Below, piece after piece: positions 24,029-36,348 of a DNA stretch of 64,000 nucleotides (positions are counted from its first letter, which is position 1; each line of letters opens with the position of its first letter). A program made the translations under genes and the position numbers. The notes beneath the pieces were generated by a model. The model had not been told where the DNA came from, did no database searches, and worked only from the letters and a program-made list of their open reading frames with translations. The stretch lies in contig CP021233.1 in NCBI GenBank assembly GCA_003999685.1, positions 682,001-746,000 on the forward strand, given 5' to 3'. Source of the DNA: Taiwanofungus camphoratus (lineage: Eukaryota; Basidiomycota; Agaricomycetes; Polyporales; Taiwanofungaceae).

Positions 24029-27000
24029 TCACTTCAGCTTCTCAAGCATCTCTATGGAGAGCTCTAGATCCGCTATATCTGCTTCGAACGTTTTCCTCTA
24101 TACCAAGGTTCGTGATAGTTTGGTCAATATGTGAAACGTGTTAATAGCGAAAGACCGTCATACCTTCTCATTGGCCATTCGTACATTAGCAGGCACCGTA
24201 TCCCCATATCCCGGCTGCATCTCGACTTTTCGAACTTTCTGCAAGTTCATTCACGCAAGGTCGAGCTTCTTCCGGCATTTAATGATCTCGCCGTCGAGGT
24301 CTACCTGCGAGCACAAATCAGTGCCCGCAATCAATTCGTGTACTTACGCGTGCGAGGATGTGTACGACCACAGTAGAGGAAACTACGGAGGACCCGCATC
24401 CTGCAGGAACGTCCTGGAGTGCTCGCACGATCTTTGCTTGCAGTTCTTTATGAGTGCTACGATGATCGACGCTTGACTTTCGAAGAGCGTCGCCTCATTC
24501 TCCAATTGCGCGCGCACGGACGAATACTAGCCAAATATCAGTAATCGATATCAGATCATAGTGTCAATGAGCATGCAGAATGCAGCACCTAGGCTGGATG
24601 TCATTTTGGAGATTGTATGACGCAGCAAGAGAGCAACCAGTCTTGATTGCTGAGAAAACGAGATAGAAAGCTTGTCCCGTAGTCAAAGTCGGACGTGACA
24701 ATGTCCTTAACGGGAATGAGAGATACTCACGAAGGTTGAGAAGGATGACGCCATGGTGTAATGTCATTTGGCCGCCGAGGCAGGCGCTGCCCCAGCGCCT
24801 CAGTCATAAATGGCATGGAGGGGTGCAGGAGACGAAGCCCATGATCAAAGCAGGTATACAATGTCTGCTGCGCTGACTTGCGCATGGCTACTGATGCTGA
24901 CTCGTCCGTTACAGGCTTCATCGCTTCCTGCAAACACCGACATTCTCAGTCCACCCCGGTGCAAGAAAGGTCATTTTATGAAGAAAGGACGTACAATGTA
25001 GACGTGGCACAGCTCATAGAGCCAGAAGTTGTAGGCAGCGTTTATCACCATCATGAAGTTGCGATCATCCAAGTGTCGATTGATTTCGTCAGCAGCGACA
25101 TTCAACTTGCGCAGGATCCATCGCTCCCCTCCTTGCCCGTTGGTTTAGCGGTAGGCTGTGGAACAAAATCATCATCGAGTTTCAACATTGCGAACTTGGT
25201 AGCATTGAAAACCTTGTTGCAAAACTTGCGATATCCCTCCACGGGCAGAATTTCCAAATTGATGTCACGACCTGCATGGTCATGGGCGCTACTCAGTATA
25301 TGGACAATGGTCCACTTAGTGCCACTCACCGCCACCAGAATAAGCACATAGAGCAAAGTGCAGGGCATCGGTTCCACACTGGGGAATACCCTTGGGGAAG
25401 TCTTTCTTCTGACCCGCTTTCGCTTTAGCAATCTCGCGCTCATCCAAATTCCCCTCATAGAGTTTCTCGTGCAACGCCTCAAGCGGGAGTCCTTGGATCA
25501 CGTCGAGTGGATCCACAAGGTTGCCGAGGGACTTGCTCATCTTGCGTCCATGTGTCACGGATCATGGCATGGCAAAATACCTCCCTGAAAGGCATCTTAC
25601 CTGTCAGCTTGATCCCCAGCAGGACCATGCGAGTGACCCAAAAGAAGAGGATGTTCCATCTAGTCTCCAGGACTGAAGCCGGGTAGAACTTCTGGGCGTC
25701 TGTATGAAGAGACCCAAAGGGTTGGTAAGACTAACGAAGCTCTATCGGATATATAGCAATTACATCGTCGGGCCACCCCATGGCAGAGAACGGCCAAAGG
25801 CCAGAAGAAAACCACGCGTCGAGGACATCCTCGTTCTGTTCAAGTGTGAACTCGCACCGCCTGCCAATTCCGCAGCGCGCTCTGTCGCCTCGGTCAGTGT
25901 TCTGCCCACTACCCAGTGTTTCTCATCGTTACTCTGAGGTAATACTTGTCAACGACCTAGCACATGCTTGTATGCATAAGAGAAGTACCTACATCCTGTT
26001 CCTGACCCTCGATCCGTAGAAATATGCAGGGCAGCGGTGACCCCACCATAACTGTCGGGAAATACACCAATCCTGGACGCCATCTAACTATCGGAACCAC
26101 TCGGCCTACTTCTTTGGTAAAATCGACAGTTCACCTGCATGCGTGCGCTGTATTCGTCCATTAGTACGATATTCGCCATCGTGCAAATTGACGCCAGCGG
26201 CTACCTTGAGCGCCTCCTCAGCGAGCGGTTTGCAGTTTACATACCACTGTGGCTTGAGCAATGACTCAATGACATCGCCAGATTTGCTGTATATGTATAT
26301 AAGCAGCTATTAGGGACAAAAAAAGGGACTACCTGCAGACCGGAATTAACATAGGATTATCTTTTGCCTCGATATACAAACTCGCCTCTTGCAGCGCCTT
26401 GACGATAGCCACACGCGCATGGAATCGATTCATGCCCTGAGCACCACAACACTACATGTAGATAGTTGCACATAGCCAAGCGAAAGAAACACAGTACCTT
26501 GAATCTCTCGCCCGCATTTACATTCGACGTCCCATCATCGTTGAGAATGTTGATGAACCCTGATTTGTGTCGCATGTCGACTTCATAATCATTGGCGTCA
26601 TGCGCAGGTGTGATCTTCACAGCACCAGTACCAAAAGTCATGTTGACAATGGTTAATGACCCCAAACTTGAACTTTTCTTTAGCGTCGTACCCAACCCAG
26701 GAATATTCCGAAGGGTCGTGCCTGCATCGGGAAAAATCAGGGTAGCCCCCGGTGCTACAGCAACCAGATTTGTAGCACTATATAGTGCTATAGATTGGGT
26801 AGGTAGCACATCCAGCTACATAGTTATCTACATTTTTCCTGATGTGTGAGCTGCTTCTGATCGATCTGTCGTGCACCTACATGTCAATTTGAGAAGATCA
26901 TGATGAGCCACAAGAGGTACTGACCTCTCCATTCGACAGGGTGGTGTCGAGCTGCACACACCAGTTGACGAGACGATTTGCACGGTAGATAATGCCGTCT

Positions 27001-27719
27001 TCATAGAGATGGCAAAAGTTCTCATTCACAGCTTTTGAGCGAGACTAGGATGCGGTTACAAGCCGGTGACTAGGAAGTTCTGCGATGGAGCTGCGAACCT
27101 CGTCCGAGGTAAATGCCACGCGGCTCTAGTCGTAGCTTTCAGCCAAACGACGCAGCTGATCCGTAATCTTGTTCTGGTAGCTGTGATACGAATCTACATG
27201 TCACCCGGAAAGTGCCAGTCCCACACGGTATCAAGGAAGTTTTCACGGCCAAGATCTTGCCTAGTTTTTCCAGACGTCTTGTACAATCTCCTCTCTACCA
27301 CAGACTGCGTTGAGATGCTGGTGTGGTCAAAGCCTGGCACGAACAGAATTGTCTTTCCCAACATACGATTCCTACAATTAGAGTTCAACCGATCAGATGT
27401 GACCAGACAAGCAGGTGCCATCAAAATATGCACCATCGTGTTAATAGTGGTGTTTACAAACGGCGCACCTTCCGCCTTCTTCTCCTTCTCTGCCTTGGCC
27501 TTCTTCTCACCAGCAGGCGTTGCCGCAGATACCCTTGCAGTTTTCGCTGCAAGTTTTGCTTCCTTTTCTAGTCTCTTCGCTTCTTTTTTTGCTATTGGAG
27601 GTCACCATTTTATTCGGCTAACGCAAATTGATCACTGCCTACCTGCGCTTTTGGAATTGGGATTGGGTCCTCCGTTAGCTGGAGTTGAGCTACCGGACTC
27701 TAAAGGTGCTTCGGACATG
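24029..27719 (-). pseudogene. Valyl-tRNA synthetase relic (duplicate of the gene at 31594-35880)
   Basis: Nearly the whole stretch aligns on the minus strand with the complete synthetase gene, introns included, and homology continues some 50 bp upstream of the old start ([17 protein letters not shown] near 27719). The KMSKS loop region is still readable ([19 protein letters not shown], near 25550). The segment encoding the HIGH active-site motif is absent: about 300 bp are missing at about 27450. A second gap of about 300-350 bp lies near 26650, and a 120-bp mobile insert lies at 26725-26844. Many frame changes and stops are present. Without the HIGH motif no synthetase could be active. It is a segmental duplicate in the same orientation as the live gene, with two other genes between them. 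Confidence 0.85.
26725..26844. mobile_element. 120-bp miniature inverted-repeat element in the synthetase relic
   Basis: The stretch is absent from the matching place of the complete synthetase gene (near 34665), so the live gene acts as an empty site. Its ends are CATCGGGAAAAAT and the inverse of CATCAGGAAAAAT (one mismatch in 13). Flanks are consistent with a 2-bp TG duplication. The centre holds a palindrome, GTAGCACTATATAGTGCTA-like. There is no coding capacity. The superfamily is not decided. Confidence 0.65.
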
Positions 27720-27779
27720 TTCTTGAGGCTAACCTGATAAATCTGCCACACTGGTCTCAGAGACAGAGACCGATGGGGA

Positions 27780-28401
27780 CCACAACGGGGGATGAACCGA
27801 TACAAGCGCATCAACCGACACGACTCTTTCTAGATCATGTGGAGCCAAAGCGCTCAACCTGAGTCACAGAAATCCGTTAGCCGTGCACTCTGCATGATGA
27901 TTTCTCGCTAGAAAGCTGGACGTGTACTCGGGTCTACTGCAATATGGTATGCTGTGATATAGTGGTAATGTGTCTTGCAGTCTTGCGTACTCAATAAGGC
28001 CATTCAATGAGTCGCAACGCGCCATCGACGCGCCAGGTCACGTGGGAAATAATTGATCGAAGCAACCGTGATCAAAGAGCTCACGCTCGTAAGTACCAAG
28101 GTCACCTGCTCATCATATTGAGTAACTGAAACAGCTGTGGGGTGTCAAAGGTGAATGGACATGCTCGTATTCAAGCCGTCTTACGCTTGGAACTTGCACC
28201 CACTAGTCTGACAGCAAGCCGTCACAGTGGGTATTGAAATCTGAGTGATATCCAGCATACCAGAGCAGTCCGAGTGAGTTATGATGAATACCGAACCCAT
28301 ATACGCTCAAGTAAAGGCGCATCTTTGTGACGATTTTATTCAGCAGTCAATGTATTTGTTTACCACACGCAATCGAAGACGTGTTAATTAGCGTCGTCAC
28401 G
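27780..28401. other. Intergenic upstream of the DEUBAD gene
   Basis: Probably the promoter of the plus-strand DEUBAD gene, and the former promoter of the synthetase relic. No gene seen. Confidence 0.5.
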
Positions 28402-29787
28402 ATGTCTGAACCAAGCACCCCCAGCGGCCGACCACGCCGCTCGGCGCGCGCCCCTGCAAAAGTTCCCGCTCCTGTCGCCATAGCTGACTCCTCATCATCT
28501 GCTTTGGGCAAGCGTAAACTCAAGGAGGCAGGGAAAGACCCTGCTGAAGAGTTAGAGCATCTCCTCACAAGCCCGCGGAGCAAGTTGACAAAGATGGAGA
28601 TCTCTGTACGTACTGTCTTCATCATCTCTTCCCGTATGACGTTTATAGGGATCATTATTGACCTGCGTATCCTGCACATAGGACATTCTGAACTATCGGA
28701 ACTTCCTTGACCTGTCCTCCGACTCGCAGAATCTCCTTGTCTCTCTTCTTCCACCAACAGCATTCTCTACATTCACTCCTTCCATTCCACCCACTCACAT
28801 CGACTACTCTCAAACTAAAACTCACGATACAATGGATGTCGATTCCCCTACAGAAGACAGCCTACCCGCTCTCTCACCGCAGCACCACCGACACTCGAAC
28901 CAGGAATGTTCCAGAGCGACGCTGGAACCCAGTATATTCCATTCATCCTTTTTCCTATCAGCAGCGCGCACGTTCCAGGATCATCTCTACGCCGGGTGGT
29001 TTGGGAAGAAGGCGCAGGAGGACGTAGCGCGCTTCGAGACGGGTGTCCTGGACGGAAGCCTGCATGCGGAGTGGAAAGACGAGGTGTGGGAGCGGGATTA
29101 TCGGCCTCGTGAGAACAAAAAGTGTGTTTGTTCGTCGACTTTGTTTAGAAGTGAATGCATAAGCTGATGAACAAAGAGCAAAAGTGCTCGATTTGACAGC
29201 GCTTGCAAAATGTGGACTTCTCAGAGAGGGTGACGTTCTGGCATATCACCGGGAATTCCCACACCTACGACTCGTAGTAGAGAAAGATCTGCTGGTAAAA
29301 TTCTTCCATTGGTACATTTTCGATACATTTTCATTTCAGGCCATAGATTGAATCCATCAACCCGCGTTCACATACGCTCACGATTCTTCTTCCCCGAGGC
29401 TCCGCGAGCCGACTGCATTCATCTCTTCTCGTGTCGGATCATCAGGATCCTGACGACAACACACTAGAAATGGAGGATATCGCTGACCCAGGTGTCCTTG
29501 AGACCGGTATTTTAGATGTCGATGGTCGTGTCAGCCGTGCAGACAAGTATGTCGCGGACCGCGGAGACTTGAATGCTCCACTCCGTAACGGTCCATCAGT
29601 AACATCCAGCATGAGCAACGCTGGGGGACCTCCGATTACACACCACGCATGGAAATCGTTCACCGTATGGCGATGGACTGAAGAGACGCGCAATGCGGTC
29701 GAGATGCAGCTGCTACAGGAGCGGGGAGGGCGGGAGAGGTTTGGGAGTTTGTTTTATCTGAGGGTATACTGCCATGATCAGAGCTGA
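28402..29787 (+). CDS. ASX-homology (DEUBAD) domain protein
   Basis: At least four exons: 28402-about 28605 (MSEPSTPSGRPRRSARAP to KMEIS), about 28681-29119, about 29178-29294 and about 29350-29787. Exons 1-2 encode the ASXH/DEUBAD signature (EELEHLLTSPRSKL, then DILNYRNFLDLSSDSQ, LLVSLLPP). This helical domain is known from Asx/ASXL proteins, which activate the BAP1-type H2A deubiquitinase, and from Rpn13 and INO80G. The N-terminus is basic and Ser/Pro-rich with an RPRRSARAP nuclear-type stretch. The middle exon (ALAKCGLLREGDVLAYHREF) resembles the small winged or RAMA-like segment of such proteins. The C-terminus (HHAWKSFTVWRWTEETRNAVEMQ) is unassigned. A nuclear chromatin role is inferred. 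Intron borders are approximate. Confidence 0.75.
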
Positions 29788-29876
29788 GATTGTGCATTAT
29801 TTGCAGTCTTTTTTGACGTATTGTATCGTTGTTGTGTGTATGTGTACGACTCCTCAGGCCTCAGGTTAACGGCAAG

Positions 29877-31348
29877 ATGGCTGATACGAAACCCGGGGTT
29901 GATTACTCTAGGGTTAGGGGTATTGATTTTGACGACGCGTTCGATTCATGAGACGCGACCGTGACCACCGCTGTGACCGACGCGCTCACCGACCGATACG
30001 CCTAGCTCGACTACCTGCGCGACCCAATCATGCAACAAGGTACATCCAGGAAGAATGAGAATGCCTATGACCCAGACCAGGATCCGGAGGAGAAACGCGC
30101 CCTGCGGCGAGGTTACCGCGAGCTAGCCAAATCTACCGAAGGTGCGCGCCCACCAAGCACAATGTTACAGGTCTTGCTCATCCATCCATAGACACGCAAA
30201 ATGATTTTTCTGCAGATGAGCTCGTCGACAAGGTGCGCCGTGCAGACTCGCTTTTCCACCAAGGTTGGTCTCGGCTTTCGGCCTTCTGCTCTTCACTGAC
30301 GTGACATGCAGTCAAGGGTACATCGGAGGCAACGCTCGACTCCGCTTTTCTGCTCATGGCAACTCAAATGGGTGCTTCGAAGGCCCGTGCGATGAAGTCC
30401 GGTGCCGGCGCGTTTGACGTCGACGATTTTGTTGCACGCCTCGTTACCTTTATGGGTGGGCGAAAGGGCGTGCCCAATCTAGACGATTCTGACAGTGACG
30501 CTGAGGAGGACTTCAGTAATGAGCTACTTGATTGGGGGCGCATCGGGCGCCGTGCTCTTGCAAAGAGTCACAGGGTGCCTGTTATGGACTTCATGTATGT
30601 TCTACATCTTTCGCCCTTTTGTTCCTTCGCAGTTCATGTATCTGCAGGCTAGGACCGCTATCAATAGAACAAAAGAAGCGGAATGTTGTGAAGCGTGCCA
30701 AACTTGAGAAGAACAAGCAAGACGAGAGGAAGCCCCAGGAAATCACAGAGGACGATATCACGCGTTCCGAGAACGAGACGACAAAGAATGTCGCTGCAGT
30801 AAGCACTTATAGCCCTTGTAAATTTTTCTTATCGTACTCATACTCCTGTCAATCACAGCTTGAGATGATCTTGGAGCAACAGGAGCACCCAATCAACTTG
30901 TTCAAGTTCATTATCAACCCGAATGACTTCGGCCAGTCCGTCGAAAATATGTTCTATCTCTCTTTCCTCATACGTGACGGCAAGTGCGCGCTCGAGACAA
31001 ACAAGCATGGAGAGCCTGTCATTTGTACGTTTGTTGATCCATCCCTTCGTGCTTCACACGTGTATCGTTTCACGTCTCTGCTCACGCCGCTATGAGCCAG
31101 ACATCTGCCAACAGCCCTCAGAGGAGGACTATGCGCAAGGCCTAATAAAGCGGCAAATTGTCATGGAGTTCGATATGGCGACGTGGCAGGTAAGCCCTTG
31201 ACGCAAGGTCATGCACACCGTGGATCTTATGTCATTCACAATACATCCATACATGTAGCGCGCAATTGAAGTGTTCAACATCACAGAACCCGTAATTCCA
31301 CAACGGCCCAAGTCCGAGATGCGTATTGGCCAGAAGTGGTATGGTTAA
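29877..31348 (+). CDS. Nse4, kleisin subunit of the SMC5/6 complex
   Basis: The proposed start at 29877 gives MADTKPGVDYSR, then a phase-0 intron 29913-30005 (GTTAGG...TAG), then LDYLRDPIMQQG and YDPDQDPEEKRALRRGYREL. Without that intron two in-frame stops would force a start at 30030. Then DELVDKVRRADSLFHQV (the Nse4 N-terminal helix that binds SMC5/Nse3), a central TLDSAFLLMATQMGASKA and FDVDDFVARLVTFMGG, and an acidic loop with SDSDAEEDF. LGPLSIEQKKRNVVKRAKLEK follows, and the C-terminal Nse4 domain (HPINLFKFIINPNDFGQSVENMFYLSFLIRDG, QIVMEFDMATWQ) ends in KWYG. Seven or so short introns. It acts in DNA repair and chromosome segregation. It starts only 89 bp after the DEUBAD gene stop. Confidence 0.85.
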
Positions 31349-31593
31349 GCGAAATGCCCCTTGCTGTATTTGTCATCTAGCTATGCCTGCGGATTGGCTT
31401 GCTTCCTATATTCTCATGTTTTGCTATCCTGTTTTCAGTGTATCGTTCGGTGCGTAGACGTGTTGTACCTTAGGTTCCTGGTTAAATTATCAATGTCTTT
31501 ACTATCCTCCGCTCTCGATGCAGTCGATCTGCAGATTTTGTCTATAAGTAGGCTACTATATAAACCACAGCATACTGTACATTTCTACTATAG

Positions 31594-34500
31594 CTACTTC
31601 AGCTTTTCAAACATCTCCACCGAGAGTTCTAAATTCGCTACGTCTGCTTCGAGCGTTTTCCTCTACATTAAAGAGTCACACGACCTAGTTAGTATGGGAA
31701 ACAATTTGATGACGGGTATACCATACCTTCTCTTCGTTGACGACTCGCACATTGGCAGGCACGGTATCTTCGTACCCTGGCTGCGCCTCGACTTTTCGAA
31801 CTTTCTCCAAATTCATCCGCGCCAGGTCAAGCTTCTTCTGGCATTTAATGATCTCGCCGTCGAGATCTACCTGACCCTGTGCACACACATCAGTGCCTGT
31901 AATCCATTGGTATCGAGCAGGTACTAACCCGCACGAGAATGTGCACGACTACAGAAGGTGTGACCACGGAGGACCCACATCCTGCAGGAACGTCCTGGAG
32001 GTCCCGTACGATCTTGGCACTCTTGCAATTCTTTGTGAGCGCTACGATGGTTGACGCTTGACTCTCGAAGAGCGACGCCTCATTGTCTGATTGCGCACGG
32101 ACAAAGACTGGAGGAAAATCGTGGCTGACGTCAGATCCAAAGGCGCCAATGAACATGCGGAGTTCGGGACGTACGTTGGATGTCATTCTGGAGGTTGTAC
32201 GATGCAGCAAGAGAGCGGCCAGTCTTAATTGCAGAGAATACGAGATCGAAATCTCTCTCTTGTTCTTCAAAGACGAACGACTTGTCCTATTCGACGTTCC
32301 AATATCATGTGTCAGGTTGAACGGATTTCACTCACGAAGGTCGGGAATGATGACACCATGATTGATGGTGTAGGATCATTCGGTCGTCGCGGAAGCCGTT
32401 GCCATAACTCCTCAGTCACGAACGGCATAAATGGGTGGAGAAGGCGTAGTCCATGGTCCAAGCACGTATACAGGGTCTGCTGCGCCGAGTTTCGTGTTGT
32501 TGCTGATGCCGACTCATCTGTCATGGGCTTCATCGCTTCCTATAATTATCGACATCGTCAGCCTTGACGAAGGTTTTGGCTTGAAGAAATAGGACCTACA
32601 ATGTAGACGTCGCACAGCTCGTACAGCCAAAAGTTGTAGGCAGCATTTGTTGCCATCATGAAGTTGCGTTCCTCCAGGCTCCGATTGATCTCGTCAGCAG
32701 CAACGTTCAGCTTGTGCAGAGTCCACCGCTCTACCAGGCTCTCCTTGCCTGTTGGCTTAGCAGTAGGTTCTGGAACGAACTTCTCATCGAGCTTCAGCAT
32801 CGCAAATTTCGTGGCGTTGAAAATCTTGTTACAGAACTTGCGGTAACCTTCAACGCGTAGGATCTCCAAGTTGATATCGCGTCCTGATATCATACGACTA
32901 CCATCAGCACACAAGCGACCTTGGTCATTCATTTAGAGTCACTGACCACCAGCCGAATAAGCGCAAAGAGCAAAGCGTAGGGCATCGGTCCCACATTGAG
33001 GAATACCCTTAGGGAAGTCTTTCTTCTGACCTGCCTTCGCCTTGGTGATTTCACGCTCGTCTAAGTTGCCCTCGAGAAGCTTCTCATGCAGCGCTTCCAA
33101 TGGGAGCCCCTGGATCACGTCGAGAGGGTCAACTACATTCCCAAGGGATTTGCTCATTTTGCGTCCATGCGCATCACGGATCATAGCATGGCAAAGTACC
33201 TCCTTGAAAGGCATTTTGCCTGTTAGCTTGATCCCGAGTAGTACCATGCGCGCAACCCAGAAGAAGAGAATATCCCATCCAGTCTCCAGGATCGAAGTCG
33301 GGTAGAATTTCCGGAAGTCGGGCGTCTGTACGAGGAGTCCCCAACTGTAAGTCAGGCTGACCAGGTTCTGGAAAATACATCGATGTTTACCTGATCAGGC
33401 CAGCCCATGATGGAGAACGGCCAAAGACCAGAAGAAAACCAAGTGTCAAGGACATCCTCATCCTGTTCTAAAGTAAATTTAGCACCGCCCGCTAGCTTCT
33501 CTGCTCGCTCCGTCGCTTCTCCCAGCGTTCGGCCGACTACCCAATGCTTCCCATCGGTACTCTGTGATAATGACCGTCAACGAGCCATTTCGAATGTATG
33601 CAGGACAAGTACTGACGTCTTGTTTCTGGCCTTCAATACGAACAAAATATGCTGGACACCGGTGGCCCCACCACAGTTGTCGGGAAATACACCAATCCTG
33701 GATGCCCTCGAGCCAACGGAACCACTCCGTCTCAGATTGCTTCGGCGATATCGTCAGCTCGCCAGCTCGAGTGCGCTGTGGTTGATCATCAGCACGACAT
33801 GATTCAAGTCAAGCTAGTAGATCAGTTGTATACCTTGAGTGCCTCTTCGGCGAGCGGTTTACAATTTACCCACCACTGAGGCTTGAGCACAGGTTCAATA
33901 ATGTCACCCGATTTACTGTACATACGTCAGTCAGCATCTGCTTAACGGACAGAGAAAGTGACATGCCTGCAAATGGGGATCTGCATTGGATTATCTTCTG
34001 TACCGATGTACAGACCTACCTCCTGCAGAGCTTTGACGACAGCAATGCGTGCATGGAATCGCTTCATGCCCTATCGGCAACGACATGCATGAGCAACGAT
34101 GCATGCTGGTGCCACTTCTAACTTGCGAAAGAACACTGCACCTTGAATCTTTCGCCCGCGTTTGCGTTGAACGTTCCATCATCGTTTAGGATATTGATGA
34201 ACTCCAAATTATGTCGAACGCCGACTTCATAATCGTTGGGGTCGTGCGCTGGAGTGATCTTCACAGCACCGGTACCGAAAGTCATGTCAACGACCACAGA
34301 GTCCGTGATAATTGGAATTCGCCTCTGGAGGAAGGGATGCACAGCAAACTTGCCATGGAAGTGCTGTAATTCGATATTTGTTATCACTAAAGTTATGCAT
34401 CTGAATGGCTCTTCACGAACCCTGTATCGAGGGTCGTCGGGGTGTACCGCGATAGCTGTGTCACCGAGCATAGTCTCGGGACGTGTTGTAGCAACGATGA

Positions 34501-35880
34501 TTTTCTCATCTTGTTACAAATACCGTCCGTTTGAGATCCTGGGGAGATAGTGGACGAGACAATTCTTACCCGAACCCTCAATAGGATACGCAAATGATGT
34601 AATGACTCCGAACTCGAACTTCTCCTTGGCATCGTACCCAGGGACATTCAGTAGAGTCCTTCCCGTGAGCTGCTTCTGGTCAACCTTTGGTGCGCTTACA
34701 TGTCAATTGAACAATATATGTGCAGCTTAATGCGGTAGAAACGTAAACATACCTCAAGGTTGGACAGAGTGGTGTTCAGACGTACACACCAGTTAACGAG
34801 ACGATTTGCGCGGTAGATGATTCCATCTTCGTATAGGCGGCAGAAGTTCTCGATCACAGCTTTTGAACGGACCTAACACATAATTACCAGTCTGTCAGAC
34901 GGGATTCTAGATTGGATACATCATACCTCATCCATGGTAAATGCCACGCGATTCCAGTCGTAGCTACCGCCCAGACGACGCAGCTGGTTGGTTATCCTGC
35001 TTTGGTAACTGTTATATCGGATATCCGCTTATCAGCCCATGACTTCGCATCCTAAGAGGAACGACTTTCTCGTTTTTCCAATCCCATACAGTGTCGAGGA
35101 ATTTCTCACGCCCAAGATCGTGCCTGGTCTTTCCTGACGTCTTGTATAATCTCTTCTCAACCACAGACTGGGTCGAAATACCAGCGTGGTCGAAACCTGG
35201 AACGAACAGGGTCGTCTTCCCCAGCATACGGTTCCTATCAGCGATATATGTAAGTCTTAAACAGGGGTTCGACAAATAGCAAGCCACGGTCATATACCAT
35301 CGTGTCAGCGTGTCTTGTATGGCGACGGTCAGAGCGTGGCCGATATGCAGGCTACCAGTAACATTTGGTGGGGGAGACGGAATGACAAACACGCCTTCCG
35401 GCTTTATCCCTCCGTCGGGAGCCATTTGAGGAGAGAAAAATCCTTGTGCTTCCCACCAGTCATACCATGCAGACTCCACAGCAATTGGGTTATAACCACT
35501 GGCCATCGGTTGCGAGAGATCTGGTTTATGCATGGACGTTCATGAGTAGACCACACCATAATATGGCACCATTATGACTGACCCTTCTTCTCTCCTTTTG
35601 GAGTGGTGTTGACAAACGGCGCATCTTCATCCTTCCTCTCCTTCTCCGCCTTGGCCTTCTTCTCACCAGCAGGCGTTGCCGCAGATACCTTTGCAGTTTT
35701 CGCTGCAAGTTTTGCTTCCTTTTCTAGTCTCTTCGCTTCTTTTTTTGCTATTGGAGGTCACCATACAGCATTTATTCGACTAAAGCAAATTGTCCATCCC
35801 CTACCTGCGCTTTTGGAGTTGGGAGTGGGTCCTCCGTTAGCTGGAGTTGAGCTCCCGGACTCTAAAGGTGCTTCGGACAT
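31594..35880 (-). CDS. Valyl-tRNA synthetase
   Basis: It charges tRNA-Val with valine (class I, with editing). The start at 35880 gives [20 protein letters not shown], then a Lys/Ala-rich basic extension ([20 protein letters not shown]) as in cytosolic eukaryotic ValRS. The body follows: [40 protein letters not shown] (HIGH motif), [20 protein letters not shown] (editing domain), [19 protein letters not shown] (KMSKS), the anticodon-binding part, and a final coiled coil ([24 protein letters not shown] to [12 protein letters not shown]) ending at 31594. About a dozen short introns. Genomic length 4.3 kb fits the usual 1000-1100 residues. I see no mitochondrial presequence, but fungi often make both forms from alternative starts. 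A broken duplicate lies at 24029-27719. Confidence 0.9.
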
Positions 35881-36348
35881 GTTCCTGAGGCCGACCTGAG
35901 AAACCCACCACACTGGTCTCAGAGACAGAGATGGATAAGAACGAGAAACTGATCGATGGAACAGACGGAGCATCCGCCATCGTGATCTCATGCAGACGCA
36001 CGAGACCGAGTCATTGAAACTGGGTTCCCACGGATGCTACATAACTCGCGGCACGTGGGAGAAGTCAAGGTCATACCGAGACTACATACAGCAGCTCCCT
36101 TTCTTTCCAATGGCTCTCTAGTCCAATCAATTAACTTCAAACTATGTAAAGTGCTAAGCTAGTGCGTCCATCCCAAGTCCGTAGTCCTGTCCAAATGTCC
36201 GGTCATCTAATCCTAATGTGAACGTCCATGACAATGTCCCAGCTGCGTTTTGTACTTATAAAATGTCCTTGACGTTAGTTATTCAGCGCCATCGTCTCAA
36301 CGCACATTTTTTCCACGCGCATTCCACAAGTTATGTCTCCACAGAGCC
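35881..36348. other. Intergenic between the synthetase promoter and copy H 3' end
   Basis: The first part is the promoter of the minus-strand synthetase. No gene seen. Confidence 0.5.

Noticed and set aside
24029-27719. Second functional valyl-tRNA synthetase (for example a mitochondrial form)
   Set aside because: The HIGH segment is missing, the editing region has a gap and a mobile insert, and frames are broken throughout.
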